Shown: positions 1-8,813 of the stretch, piece after piece
Layout: every line of letters begins with the position of its first letter
Position numbering within the stretch: the stretch's first letter is position 1
Source: Palsa-1248 sp963737835
GTDB taxonomy: Bacteria; Gemmatimonadota; Gemmatimonadetes; Gemmatimonadales; Gemmatimonadaceae
Length of the DNA stretch: 64,000 nucleotides
Assembly (NCBI GenBank): GCA_963737835.1
Contig: CAVTUH010000001.1
Coordinates: 806,001 to 870,000, forward strand
Direction of reading: 5' to 3'
The notes under the pieces: model-generated
Told to the model about the DNA's origin: nothing
The model's database searches: none
Seen by the model: only the letters and a program-made list of their open reading frames with translations
Position numbers and translations under genes: made by a program

Positions 1-614
1 GGCGCGATCCCCGCGCCGCGCCGCACGTACTGCGTGCCACACCCCTTGCAGGCGCCTTCGCCCGTGTCATCGAGACGCACGCCACAGGCGCACGCCCACC
101 CAATCCGGCGCGCTGGTACGCCGGCGACGAGCGCGTAGGGTAACACATCCCTGGTCACCACGGCGCCCGCTCCGACGAACGCATACTCGCCCAGCGTTAC
201 GCCACACACGATGGTGGCGTTGGCGCCGATCGACGCGCCGCGGCGCACGAGCGTTCGATGGTACTCGTGCTTGCGCGACACGTGACTTCGGGGGTTGATG
301 ACGTTCGTGAACACCATGGACGGTCCGCAGAACACATCGTCCTCGAGCTCGACGCCTTCGTAGATCGAGACGTTGTTCTGTACTTTCACATTGTTGCCCA
401 GTCGCGTGCCGCTCATGACGACCACGTTCTGGCCGAGGTTGCAGCGTTCACCGATCACCGCACCGGGCATCACATGGCAGAAATGCCAGATGCGGGTGTG
501 GGCCCCGACGGTCGCTCCCGCATCGACGTAGGCCGACTCGTGGATCATCGCGCTTGGCGCGATGATCCCGGAGCCGGCCGGCGGGTCTCCCGGCGGATGG
601 CGGGTCGCGGTCAT
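1..614 (-). CDS. Left-handed beta-helix sugar N-acyltransferase (WlbB/WbpD-like), 3' end outside window
   Basis: The reading frame is open from ATG at 614 to the left edge (204 codons, no stop). The protein shows hexapeptide-repeat spacing typical of left-handed beta-helix acyltransferases (IIAPSAMIHESAYVDAGATV, then AVIGERCNLGQNV and ASIGANATIVCG). Near the visible end is a four-Cys knuckle (CACG ... CKGCG), common in acetyltransferases that modify UDP-amino sugars for surface polysaccharide. The start overlaps the carB stop in ATGA, so translation is probably coupled. With gmd and rmd upstream, a role in cell-surface glycan synthesis is likely. The exact sugar cannot be told; another acyl acceptor is possible. 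Confidence 0.8.
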   Translation of the reverse strand, partial: MTATRHPPGDPPAGSGIIAPSAMIHESAYVDAGATVGAHTRIWHFCHVMPGAVIGERCNLGQNVVVMSGTRLGNNVKVQNNVSIYEGVELEDDVFCGPSMVFTNVINPRSHVSRKHEYHRTLVRRGASIGANATIVCGVTLGEYAFVGAGAVVTRDVLPYALVAGVPARRIGWACACGVRLDDTGEGACKGCGTQYVRRGAGIA

Positions 615-3600
615 ACCGTGGCGCTCGCCGCCATCGCCTGCCACTCCTGCAGCGACTGGACGGTGGTCTGGCGCGAACGGATGGCGATCACGGCATCGAC
701 CGCGGCATTGGCGGCCGAGAGCGTGGTGGTGTAGGGCACGTGGTGCGCGATCGCGGCCTGCCGCAGTGAGTAGTCGTCTCGCTGCGCGTGTTTGCCGAGC
801 GGGGTGTTGATCAGCAGCTGTACTTCACGATTCACGATCAGGTCGATCGCGTGGGGCCGGCCTTCGTGCACCTTGAACACCTTCTCGGACGGAATGCCCT
901 TGCCGCGGAGGTACCGGCGCGTGCCCTCGGTGGCATACAGGCGGAAGCCGAGCTCATGGAACCGCCGCGCAATCGGCACGACGTTCGGCTTGTCGCTGTC
1001 GTTGACGGTGACGAAGATCGCACCCCGGTCGGGCAGGGCGTTGTCGGCGGCGATCTGCGCCTTGGCGAACGCCGCACCGAAGGAGTCGGCGATCCCCATC
1101 ACCTCGCCGGTCGACCGCATCTCGGGCCCGAGAATGGGATCGAACTCGCGGAACTTGCTGAAGGGGAACACGGCCTCCTTCACGGCCACATACGGCGGAA
1201 TGATCTCTTCCGTGAACCCGATTTCGGCGAGGGTCTCGCCCGTCATCACGCGGGCGGCGAGCGACGCGAGCGGCACGCCGATCGCCTTGGCGACGAACGG
1301 CACGGTGCGGCTCGCCCGTGGATTGACCTCGAGCACGTACACGACGCCGTTCTTGATCGCGAACTGCACGTTGATCAGGCCGACGACGCCCAGGGCCTGC
1401 GCGAGCGAGACGGTCTGGGCCCGCATCGTCGCCAAGTCCGCCTCGTGGATCAGATAGGGCGGCAGCACGCACGCGGAGTCGCCGGAATGGATCCCGGCGT
1501 CCTCGATGTGCTGCATGACGCCCCCGATCACGACGCGCTGCCCGTCGGCGATCGCGTCGACGTCCGCCTCGAATGCGTCCTCGAGAAACCGGTCGATGAG
1601 CACCGGCCGTTCCTCGGATGCCCGAGCCGCACGGGCGAAGTATTCGCGCAGCGATGGCTCGTCGTACACGATCTGCATCGCTCGGCCGCCCAGCACGTAC
1701 GAGGGACGGAGGAGCACAGGATAGCCGACATCAGCGGCGATCGCCGCGGCTTCATCGACGCTCGTCGCGGTCCCGCTGTCGGGCTGTCTCAGTCCCAGCC
1801 GCCGGGCGATTTCCTCGAATCGGCGCCGATCCTCTGCGATGTCGATCGCATCGGGTGGTGTGCCGAGGATATGCACGCCCGCCGCGGCGAGACCCGGGGT
1901 CAGCTTGAGCGGCGTCTGCCCCCCGAGCTGCACGATGACGCCCTCGGGCTGCTCGCGATCGAGGATCTCCAGGACGTCTTCGAGAGTCAGCGGCTCGAAG
2001 TACAGCTTGTCCGACACGTCGAAGTCGGTGGACACGGTCTCCGGGTTCGAGTTGATCATGATCGTCTCGAACCCTTGTGCGCGGAGTGCGATGGCCGCCC
2101 GGACGCAGCAATAGTCGAACTCGACGCCCTGCCCGATCCGGTTCGGCCCGCTGCCCAGAATCGCCACCGAGCGACGCCCGCTGCGCGGCGCTTCGCTCTC
2201 TTCGTCGTAGCTCCCGTAGAGATACGGCGTCGACGAGGGGAACTCGCCCGCGCAGGTATCGACCATCTTGTATGCAGGACGCACCTGGGCGGCGTGCCGC
2301 CATGCGCGCACCCGGGCCTCGGGCTCGCCGCGCATGACCCCCAGCTGCTGGTCGCTGAAGCCCATGCGCTTCATCGTCCGGAGGGCCTCCGCGCCCGACG
2401 CCTCCGCCACCGACAGCGCCGCGTACCATCGCTCCGCCTGGACCAGCTCGTCCAGCTCGGAGAGGAACCAGAGATCGATGCCGGTGATCTCGTGGAGATC
2501 GTGGAGCGGAATGCCCGCCAGCATCGCCCGCTTCAGCTGGAAGATCCGCTCAGGCGTCGGACGACGCAGCGCGGCACGCAGGCCATCCGGGCTCTCGTCG
2601 GTCACGCGATCGTCTTCGGCGGTCGTGCCGATTGCCCATCCCGAGCGACCGGCCTCCAGCGCGCGCAGGCCCTTTTGCAGCGCTTCCTTGAAGGTGCGCC
2701 CAATGGCCATCGACTCACCGACCGATTTCATCTGCGTGGTCAATCGCGGATCGGCGCCGGCGAACTTCTCGAACGCGAAGCGCGGCACCTTGACGACGAC
2801 GTAGTCGAGCACTGGCTCGAAGGACGCGGGGGTCGTCTTGGTGATGTCGTTGCGGATCTCATCGAGCCGGTACCCGACGGCAAGCTTGGTGCCGATCCGC
2901 GCAATCGGAAACCCGGTGGCTTTGGATGCCAGTGCCGATGACCGCGACACGCGCGGATTCATCTCGATCACCAGCATCGTCCCGTCGCGCGGGTTGACGG
3001 CGAATTGAATGTTGCAGCCGCCGGCATCGACGCCGATCTTGCGGATGACGGCGATCGCGGCGTCGCGCATCCGCTGGTATTCCCGATCCGTGAGGGTCAT
3101 CGCCGGCGCTACGGTGATCGAGTCGCCGGTGTGGACTCCCATAGGGTCGAGGTTTTCGATCGAGCACACGATCACGACATTGTCGTCGTGATCGCGCATC
3201 ACCTCGAGCTCGAACTCCTTCCACCCGAGCACGCTCTGCTCGATCAGCACCTGATGCGTGGGCGAGAGATCGAGACCTCGCCGGACGATCGACTCGAACT
3301 CGTCCCGGTTGTAGGCGACGCCGCCGCCCGTGCCGCCCAGCGTGAAGGACGGCCGGATGACCGCGGGGAAGCCCACGCGCTCGAGCGCCGCCTCGGCTTC
3401 GTCCAGCGATGTCGCAATCGCTCCGGTCGGCATGGCGAGTCCGATCTCTCGCATCGCCTGTGCGAACGCTTGGCGATCCTCCGCGAGCTCGATCGCGCGT
3501 GCCTTGGCGCCGATCAATTCGACACCGTACTCCTCGAGCACGCCGTCCTCGGCGAGCTTCATCGCGACGTTGAGCGCGGTCTGGCCGCCCATCGTGGGCA

Positions 3601-3859
3601 GCAACGCATCGGGCCGCTCGCGCGCGATGACGAGCTTGACGAAGTCGGCCGTCACGGGCTCGATATAGGTCCGGTCGGCGAACTCGGGATCCGTCATGAT
3701 CGTCGCCGGATTCGAGTTCACGAGCACGACCTCGTACCCCTCCTCCTTGAGCGCCTTGACGGCTTGCGTCCCGGAGTAGTCGAACTCGGCGCCCTGGCCA
3801 ATCACGATCGGGCCCGAGCCGAGCAAGAGGATGCGGCGGAGATCAGTGCGACGCGGCAT
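611..3859 (-). CDS. carB: Carbamoyl-phosphate synthase large subunit
   Basis: This 1082-residue protein is the full family length. It makes carbamoyl phosphate from bicarbonate, ATP and glutamine-derived ammonia for pyrimidine and arginine synthesis. Two homologous ATP-grasp halves are visible: the first opens with ILLLGSGPIVIGQGAEFDYSG, and the second, about residue 560, with VAILGSGPNRIGQG. Each half has a VIEMNPR or VLEVNPRAS type metal-binding segment. A C-terminal MGS-like allosteric domain contains FVTVNDSDK and LYATEGT. No carA lies beside it, so the glutaminase subunit must be encoded elsewhere. The stop TGA overlaps the next gene's ATG. pyrD and pyrF lie about 7 kb upstream on the same strand. 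Confidence 0.97.
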   Translation of the reverse strand: MPRRTDLRRILLLGSGPIVIGQGAEFDYSGTQAVKALKEEGYEVVLVNSNPATIMTDPEFADRTYIEPVTADFVKLVIARERPDALLPTMGGQTALNVAMKLAEDGVLEEYGVELIGAKARAIELAEDRQAFAQAMREIGLAMPTGAIATSLDEAEAALERVGFPAVIRPSFTLGGTGGGVAYNRDEFESIVRRGLDLSPTHQVLIEQSVLGWKEFELEVMRDHDDNVVIVCSIENLDPMGVHTGDSITVAPAMTLTDREYQRMRDAAIAVIRKIGVDAGGCNIQFAVNPRDGTMLVIEMNPRVSRSSALASKATGFPIARIGTKLAVGYRLDEIRNDITKTTPASFEPVLDYVVVKVPRFAFEKFAGADPRLTTQMKSVGESMAIGRTFKEALQKGLRALEAGRSGWAIGTTAEDDRVTDESPDGLRAALRRPTPERIFQLKRAMLAGIPLHDLHEITGIDLWFLSELDELVQAERWYAALSVAEASGAEALRTMKRMGFSDQQLGVMRGEPEARVRAWRHAAQVRPAYKMVDTCAGEFPSSTPYLYGSYDEESEAPRSGRRSVAILGSGPNRIGQGVEFDYCCVRAAIALRAQGFETIMINSNPETVSTDFDVSDKLYFEPLTLEDVLEILDREQPEGVIVQLGGQTPLKLTPGLAAAGVHILGTPPDAIDIAEDRRRFEEIARRLGLRQPDSGTATSVDEAAAIAADVGYPVLLRPSYVLGGRAMQIVYDEPSLREYFARAARASEERPVLIDRFLEDAFEADVDAIADGQRVVIGGVMQHIEDAGIHSGDSACVLPPYLIHEADLATMRAQTVSLAQALGVVGLINVQFAIKNGVVYVLEVNPRASRTVPFVAKAIGVPLASLAARVMTGETLAEIGFTEEIIPPYVAVKEAVFPFSKFREFDPILGPEMRSTGEVMGIADSFGAAFAKAQIAADNALPDRGAIFVTVNDSDKPNVVPIARRFHELGFRLYATEGTRRYLRGKGIPSEKVFKVHEGRPHAIDLIVNREVQLLINTPLGKHAQRDDYSLRQAAIAHHVPYTTTLSAANAAVDAVIAIRSRQTTVQSLQEWQAMAASATV

Positions 3860-3903
3860 GTGGCGAATCAGCGGGCGCGGTCACGGCGTGTGACACGTGA
3901 GCG

Positions 3904-4893
3904 TCACACCTGCGCCGTGGGACGCGCCGCCCAGTAGGTCACGAGGTCCTCGATGAGTTCGCGCACCGTCTTGTCGGGCTCCCAGCCGGTGGCATCACGG
4001 AGGCGCGCGTTGTTGCCGACGAGCGCCGGGACGTCCACGGTCCGCGTGAGCGAGGGATCGGTCGTCAACGGCGCCTTGACGCCCGTGGCCGCCAGGACCT
4101 GGACGGCGAGCTCCTTGACCGATACACCGACGCCACTCGACACGTTGTAGACCTCTCCTGCGCGCCCGCGCGCTGCCAACGCAATATACGCTTCCGTCAC
4201 GTCCACGACGTGCAGGAAATCGCGCGTCGACGTCGCGTTCCCGAGCGCCAATGCCGCGCGCCGGTCACCGCCACTGGACCGGAGGGCGAGCGCGCGCCGG
4301 ACGAGGGCCGGCAGGAGGAAGGCTCCCGACTGGCCCGGTCCACTGTGATTGAAGCTGCGGGTCGCGATGACGCGGACGCCTTCGCTGCGGAACGCCTCCA
4401 GGGCGATGATCTCTTGCGCCGCCTTGGTCGCCGCATACACCGTGAGCGGTCGCTGCTCCGCCGTCTCCTCGAGCGGCAGATCGCTCTTGTCGTGCCGCCC
4501 GTACTGTTCGGCACTGCCGACAATGAGCACAGCTGGGTCGAGCACGCCGACCCGCCGTCGGACGCGGATCTCGCCCAGGAGCTGGGCGGCTCCTACGACG
4601 TTGACCTCGGCCGCTGCGCCGGGGTCACCGCTCGCGCCCGGGACGGAGCTGATCCCAGCCAGGTGGAATACCGAGTCGGGGGCGCCGACGTCGAGGGCCC
4701 GGCGGATATCGTCAATGCGGCGAACGTCGCCCAGCACCCAATCCACGGCGGCCTGCTCCTCGGTCGACAACAACGCCGCCGCGGCGGTCGGATCGACCGG
4801 AGTGAGCCCGGTGACGTCGTGACCGGCGTCCAGGAGAGCGCGAACGAGCCACTGGCCGACGAAACCGGCCGCGCCAGTCACGAGCGCCCGCAT
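3904..4893 (-). CDS. rmd: NAD(P)-dependent epimerase/dehydratase, probable GDP-6-deoxy-D-mannose reductase
   Basis: This 329-residue extended short-chain dehydrogenase has the N-terminal nucleotide-binding motif TGAAGFVGQ. The active-site pair is Tyr153/Lys157 (YAATK), with the upstream Ser in VGSAEQYG. It lies directly downstream of gmd on the same strand with a 35-base gap. Rmd reduces the 4-keto group of GDP-4-keto-6-deoxymannose, the Gmd product, to give GDP-D-rhamnose. The neighbour is the main reason for choosing Rmd over other epimerases. GDP-fucose synthase is a less likely alternative because its longer C-terminal region is absent. The start is an ATG at 4893. Confidence 0.82.
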   Translation of the reverse strand: MRALVTGAAGFVGQWLVRALLDAGHDVTGLTPVDPTAAAALLSTEEQAAVDWVLGDVRRIDDIRRALDVGAPDSVFHLAGISSVPGASGDPGAAAEVNVVGAAQLLGEIRVRRRVGVLDPAVLIVGSAEQYGRHDKSDLPLEETAEQRPLTVYAATKAAQEIIALEAFRSEGVRVIATRSFNHSGPGQSGAFLLPALVRRALALRSSGGDRRAALALGNATSTRDFLHVVDVTEAYIALAARGRAGEVYNVSSGVGVSVKELAVQVLAATGVKAPLTTDPSLTRTVDVPALVGNNARLRDATGWEPDKTVRELIEDLVTYWAARPTAQV

Positions 4894-4928
4894 GTCAGTC
4901 CGCCCCTCCAGGGTTCGGGGTCATGCGG

Positions 4929-6929
4929 TTATCGGCCAGTCCGCCGATGCCGCTCGAGGTCTGCCTCCACCATCATGGTCACCAGCTCCTGGAAACTCAC
5001 CGTCGGCGACCAGCCGAGCTGCTCGTGCGCCTTGGACGGGTCGGCCACCAGCACGTCGACTTCGGCCGGCCGCATGAATCGCTCATCGCGCACGACGTAC
5101 TTCTGGTAATCGAGCCCCACGGCCCCGAACGCGTACTCGCAGAACTGCCGCACGGACCACGTCTTGCCCGTGCCCACCACGTAGTCCTCGGGCGTGTCGC
5201 GTTGCAGCATCCGCCACATCGCGTCGACGTAATCCCCCGCGAACCCCCAGTCCCGCCGCGCGTCGAGATTGCCGAGCGCCAGCTCCGTCGCGAGTCCGAG
5301 TTTGATGCGTGCTGCACCGTCCGTGACCTTGCGCGTCACGAACTCCAGGCCCCTTCGAGGGCTATTGTGCACCACGACGCGGCCGACACCAGCGCAGAAA
5401 CGGCCGCTCTCGGTCTCGAGGTCGAAGACCCACGCGTCTTCCTCTCCCGCCTCAAGATCAATGACGCGTCTTACCTCGGCCGCCGGCTTGCGTAAATGCT
5501 GCCCCTTTTGACCCGCAGGGTTTGCGGTGCTGATGTTCACGTGGTAGTACGTCCGACCGTCGCGGTGCTCGGCGTACACGCTAGTCGTCCGACGCTGATT
5601 GGCGTAGAGCCAGCAGAGTCCCTGCGCAAGCAGCGGGCTATTGGTCGTGGCGCAATCGCCGCCGCCGGCCTGCAGACCGTCGCCCGCGTAATAGCCAGTG
5701 AGAAACGCGCACTGGATTTCTGCGGGTGCATTGAGGATCAACTTGGGGACGCGCTTGAAGCCGCTCCGGTGGTACAACTGGGTCCGAAGCCAGTTCGCGA
5801 GTGCCCCCCCTCCGTTCAGGTAAAGCTGGCCGACTTCCTTCGACGGGTCGAATCCGGACGTCGACGTTGTAGTCCGGCTGCTCCCGAGGAAGAGCTTCGA
5901 CCAGAGAGTTGCGACGCGCTCACGCAGCTCGGGGTTGTTGTTGGTGAACTGCAACTGGGACGTATCGCGGGCGACGTAGCCTTCGGCGGCAAAGAGGCCC
6001 ATGAACTCGGCAAGGTCCCGGTTCACCGAGGTCCATCCTGGCGTCGCCGGGAGTGCATCTGCCATCGCGAGACCATCACCGGCTTTTATGTCCTGCGCAC
6101 GAACGGTCTGCAGTCCGGCGTTGAGCATCGTGTGATGCGCCGTCACCCGCACGATACCGCCGCGGGCTTCGATCGAGTGCATTCGATGATCTGGATCTGT
6201 CCTTCGCCGCGCCGTCGCGGTCACGCACGACACCGAGGTCCAGCCGGCTCCATCCCAAACCTGGACACCCGGGACCTCGTACGTCTGCGTGCTCCGTCCT
6301 TTACGCAGCAAAGGAATGAGCTCATCCGGGGTGACCACATCGACGCTGCCCGTCTCACTTTCGCGAACGATCAGTGGCGTCGTCCCTGAGAGACACTCGT
6401 GATTAAACAAAATTCCAGATACTGCGTAGAGGCCGAAACTCTCACGATAGTTCACCGTGATCCAGTGACCGTAGACTTTCGCGACGCCGTACGGACTGCG
6501 CGGATAGAACGGTGTATGCTCGTTCTGCGGAGTCTCGTGCACCTTGCCGAACATCTCGCTCGAGCTGGCCTGATAGAAGCGCGACTTGGGCGCGGCCTTG
6601 CGCATCGCCTCGAGGATGCGCGTCACACCGAGCGCCGTGAACTCACCCGTGAGCACGGGCTGACTCCACGACGTCTGGACGAAGCTCTGCGCGGCAAGGT
6701 TGTAGATCTCATCGGGCGCGGCCGCGCTCACCGCATCGGTGAGCGAAGTCTGGTCGAGGAGGTCGGCCGATACGAGCTCGATTTGGTCGACCAAATGCGC
6801 AATCCGCTCGTACGGCGTCGTCGAGCTGCGCCGCACAATGCCGACGACCCGGTAGCCTTTTGCCAATAAAAATTCGGCCAGGTACGAGCCGTCCTGGCCG
6901 GTAATGCCGGTGATGAGCGCGGTAGGCAA
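4929..6929 (-). CDS. gmd: GDP-mannose 4,6-dehydratase precursor interrupted by an intein
   Basis: The enzyme converts GDP-D-mannose to GDP-4-keto-6-deoxymannose. The N-extein (residues 1-178) has the Rossmann motif TGITGQDGSYLAE, catalytic Ser/Glu in SSSEMFG (122-128) and Tyr147/Lys151 in YGVAK. It ends in GILFNHE. A 344-residue intein (179-522) follows. The C-extein (523-666) resumes with SPRRGLEFVTRK and continues to the normal C-terminus. The joined exteins total 322 residues, a usual Gmd length. I chose TTG at 6929 because the Rossmann strand starts right there and it follows the rpmB stop by 5 bases; a frame extension of 24 codons upstream lies inside rpmB and does not resemble Gmd. The active enzyme should need protein splicing. 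Confidence 0.95.
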   Translation of the reverse strand: MPTALITGITGQDGSYLAEFLLAKGYRVVGIVRRSSTTPYERIAHLVDQIELVSADLLDQTSLTDAVSAAAPDEIYNLAAQSFVQTSWSQPVLTGEFTALGVTRILEAMRKAAPKSRFYQASSSEMFGKVHETPQNEHTPFYPRSPYGVAKVYGHWITVNYRESFGLYAVSGILFNHECLSGTTPLIVRESETGSVDVVTPDELIPLLRKGRSTQTYEVPGVQVWDGAGWTSVSCVTATARRRTDPDHRMHSIEARGGIVRVTAHHTMLNAGLQTVRAQDIKAGDGLAMADALPATPGWTSVNRDLAEFMGLFAAEGYVARDTSQLQFTNNNPELRERVATLWSKLFLGSSRTTTSTSGFDPSKEVGQLYLNGGGALANWLRTQLYHRSGFKRVPKLILNAPAEIQCAFLTGYYAGDGLQAGGGDCATTNSPLLAQGLCWLYANQRRTTSVYAEHRDGRTYYHVNISTANPAGQKGQHLRKPAAEVRRVIDLEAGEEDAWVFDLETESGRFCAGVGRVVVHNSPRRGLEFVTRKVTDGAARIKLGLATELALGNLDARRDWGFAGDYVDAMWRMLQRDTPEDYVVGTGKTWSVRQFCEYAFGAVGLDYQKYVVRDERFMRPAEVDVLVADPSKAHEQLGWSPTVSFQELVTMMVEADLERHRRTGR
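5364..6395 (-). other. Intein with LAGLIDADG homing endonuclease domain, inserted in Gmd
   Basis: This is an in-frame protein insert of 344 residues between FNHE and SPRRG of Gmd. Splicing motifs are present. Cys1 starts the intein (CLSGTTPL). Block B is VTAHH, with Thr85 and His88. The C-terminal block F-like WVFDLETESGRF begins at 322. The end is VVHN (His343, Asn344) followed by extein Ser+1. Between the splicing halves, LAEFMGLFAAEG (128-139) and AFLTGYYAGDG (230-240) match the two LAGLIDADG helices, with acidic residues Glu138 and Asp239. It is therefore a full-size, probably splicing-competent intein with a single-chain dodecapeptide endonuclease, not a mini-intein. Endonuclease activity and target site are inferred. 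Confidence 0.95.
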
Positions 6930-6934
6930 TGCCC

Positions 6935-7162
6935 CTACGCCACTCGCGCTCCACCACGCGGGGCACGCTGGATCTTGCCAGCGTGCAGACACCGCGTGCA
7001 CACCTTCACCTTCGTGATCGTCCCCTCGTGCACGACGCGGACGACTTGCAGGTTCGGCTTCCAGACTCGCCGCGTCTTGTTGTTCGCGTGCGAGACATTG
7101 TTCCCGAACGATACGCCGCGGTCACACACGTAGCACTTATTCCGCGCGATCGTGCGCTTCAT
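6935..7162 (-). CDS. rpmB: 50S ribosomal protein L28 (bL28), four-cysteine form
   Basis: This is a 75-residue protein starting MKRTIARNKCYVCDRG, as in bL28 of the large ribosomal subunit. Cys10/Cys13 and Cys55/Cys58 form two CxxC pairs, so this is the zinc-binding variant. Its ATG at 7162 overlaps the rplQ stop in ATGA, and gmd begins 5 bases after its TAG. bL28 is more often next to rpmG than after rplQ, so its position at the end of the alpha-operon-like cluster is somewhat unusual. Confidence 0.95.
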   Translation of the reverse strand: MKRTIARNKCYVCDRGVSFGNNVSHANNKTRRVWKPNLQVVRVVHEGTITKVKVCTRCLHAGKIQRAPRGGARVA

Positions 7163-7629
7163 GATTTGGCCCCTTTCGCTGCGGTCTTGGAAGCGGCCTT
7201 GGCGGCCTTGGGTTGCTTCTTGGCGGCAGCCTTGGACCCGGTCGACTTGTCGCCGGATCCGTCGGCCGTCACGATGTCGATCAACTCGATGCGCGCCATG
7301 TCGGCGCCGTCCCCCTTCCGGTGGCCCGTCCGCAAAATGCGCGTGTAGCCGCCGGCGCGGGTCGCGAACGCCGGTCCGACTTCCTTGAACAGTGTGTCGG
7401 CCGTCCGACGCACGTGCACGTCGCGCGCCGCCAATCGGCGTGCATGCAACGTCCCGCGCTTCGCCTTGGTGATGAGCTTCTCGACGAATGGTCGGAGCTC
7501 TTTCGCCTTGGCCTCCGTCGTCTCGATGGCGCCGTGCTCGATCAATGAGATCGCCAGGTTGCGCATCAAGGCGAGGCGCTGTTCGCTCGTCCGCCGGAGT
7601 TGACGACCGGCCTTTCAATGGTGCGTCAC
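7159..7629 (-). CDS. rplQ: 50S ribosomal protein L17 (bL17), with an in-frame TGA at codon 5
   Basis: From GTG at 7629 the frame reads M-T-H-H, then TGA (7615-7617), then KAGRQLRRTSEQRLALMRNL, which is the conserved bL17 N-terminus (family start MRHRKAGRxL). GGGAG lies just upstream of the GTG. A single C-to-T change (CGA to TGA) explains the stop, because Arg is expected there. The next start in frame (TTG/ATG at 7569/7566) would lose the conserved N-terminal basic segment, so real translation from there is unlikely. The tail after about residue 120 is Lys/Ala-rich. bL17 contacts 23S rRNA around the exit tunnel. It follows rpoA by 9 bases and overlaps rpmB. Confidence 0.85.
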
Positions 7630-7638
7630 AGGATCTCC

Positions 7639-8707
7639 CTACTCGTCCTCGTCATCCGGTGCGTTCGCCGCCGCCCGGCTGGGCGGCGTGCCCCAATCCA
7701 GGATCCGCACACCGTCGGCGCTTTCCTCGTACCGCATGCCAAAGTTGAGTCCTTTGCGCTCGAGCAGGTCCGCGATCTCCTGCAACGACTTCTTGCCGAA
7801 GTTCTTGACCTGCAGGATCTGGCTTTCCGTCTGGCGAACCAGGTCACCGAGCGACCGAATGTTCGAATTCTTGAGCGAGTTGACCGACCGTACCGACAAC
7901 TCGAGATCGTCGATCGGCGTCTGGAGCTCGGCCAGCCGCACCGAGTCGCCGCCCGCGGTCTCGCCACCTGGCGTGACCGGCGCGGACACGTGCGAGCCGA
8001 AGCCCACGAAGTACTGGAAGTGCGTCTGCGCGAGCGCCGCCGCGTAGCTGACCGCCTCTTCCGGCGTGATCGTGCCGTTGGTCTCGACCGTCAGCGTCAG
8101 ACGATCGTAGTCCGTGCGCTGGCCGACGCGCGTCTCCGCCACGGCGAAGTTGGCGCGCCGCACAGGATTGTAGATCGCGTCGATGCGGACGACGTCGATC
8201 GGCATGCCGCGCTCGAGCACGTGCTGGTCGGCTTCCGTGTACCCACGTCCCTGCTTCGCGTAGAGATCCATGTGGATCTCGCGGTCGTCCTGCAGCGTGA
8301 ACAGGTGGTGTTGGAGAATTGATGATCCGCACGCCGGAGCCCAGTGCGATGTCAGCCGCGGTGACCGCACCGGGGCCCGTCTTCTGAATGCGGAGCAGCG
8401 CATCCTCGAGTCCGTCTTCGAGGCTGAGCGTGAGCGTCTTGAGGTTCCCGATGATCTGGTGCACGTCCTCGACGACGCCCGGGATCGTCTGGTGCTCATG
8501 CACGACTCCGTCGATCCGAAACGCCCAGATCGCGGAACCCCGGAGCGACGACAGCAGCATGCGCCGCATCGCGTTGCCGAGCGTGTGGCCGAAGCCCCGC
8601 TCGAGCGGTTGCAGCCGAAACTCGGCGACGTTGGGATTGTCCTCGCGCTTCGTCGCTTCTACGAGCTGCGGGCGGACGAGACCCCGAAGGTCGATTGTTT
8701 GTGCCAT
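7639..8707 (-). CDS. rpoA: DNA-directed RNA polymerase alpha subunit, frame broken by a one-base insertion
   Basis: The alpha subunit nucleates RNA polymerase assembly and binds UP elements. The first frame begins MAQTIDLRGLVRPQ and carries the dimerisation region ERGFGHTLGNAMRRMLLSS to about residue 130 (GSGVRIIN). It then loses the family sequence. The next frame resumes at LQHHLFTLQDDREI and runs through the alpha-CTD (LKNSNIRSLGDLV and QVKNFGKKSLQEI) to an acidic end DDEDE. Removing one T from AATTC in the coding strand (plus-strand GAAT, 8316-8319) joins the halves into about 355 residues, the normal size. An intact essential gene with a sequence error is far more likely than a pseudogene. 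Confidence 0.93.
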
Positions 8708-8813
8708 TGGTCTTTGATCCTGAAGGTTGGTCCTACCGAGCAGCGTGCCCGGCAACGTTCCGCCCCGCCCCTAACGCGCGGCGGCTCCGTACGGGGGTTA
8801 GGGCCCGGACCTT

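Noticed and set aside
788..2941. A 717-codon plus-strand open frame opposite carB
   Set aside because: It is antisense to a perfectly conserved carB, is rich in His, Arg, Asp and Leu as expected of a shadow frame in GC-rich DNA, and has no domain.
3888..3909. GTGTGAC...GTCACAC inverted repeat at the end of the rmd-like gene as a terminator
   Set aside because: A 7-bp stem with an 8-base loop, overlapping the stop codon and lacking a T-run, with carB starting downstream; too weak to call.
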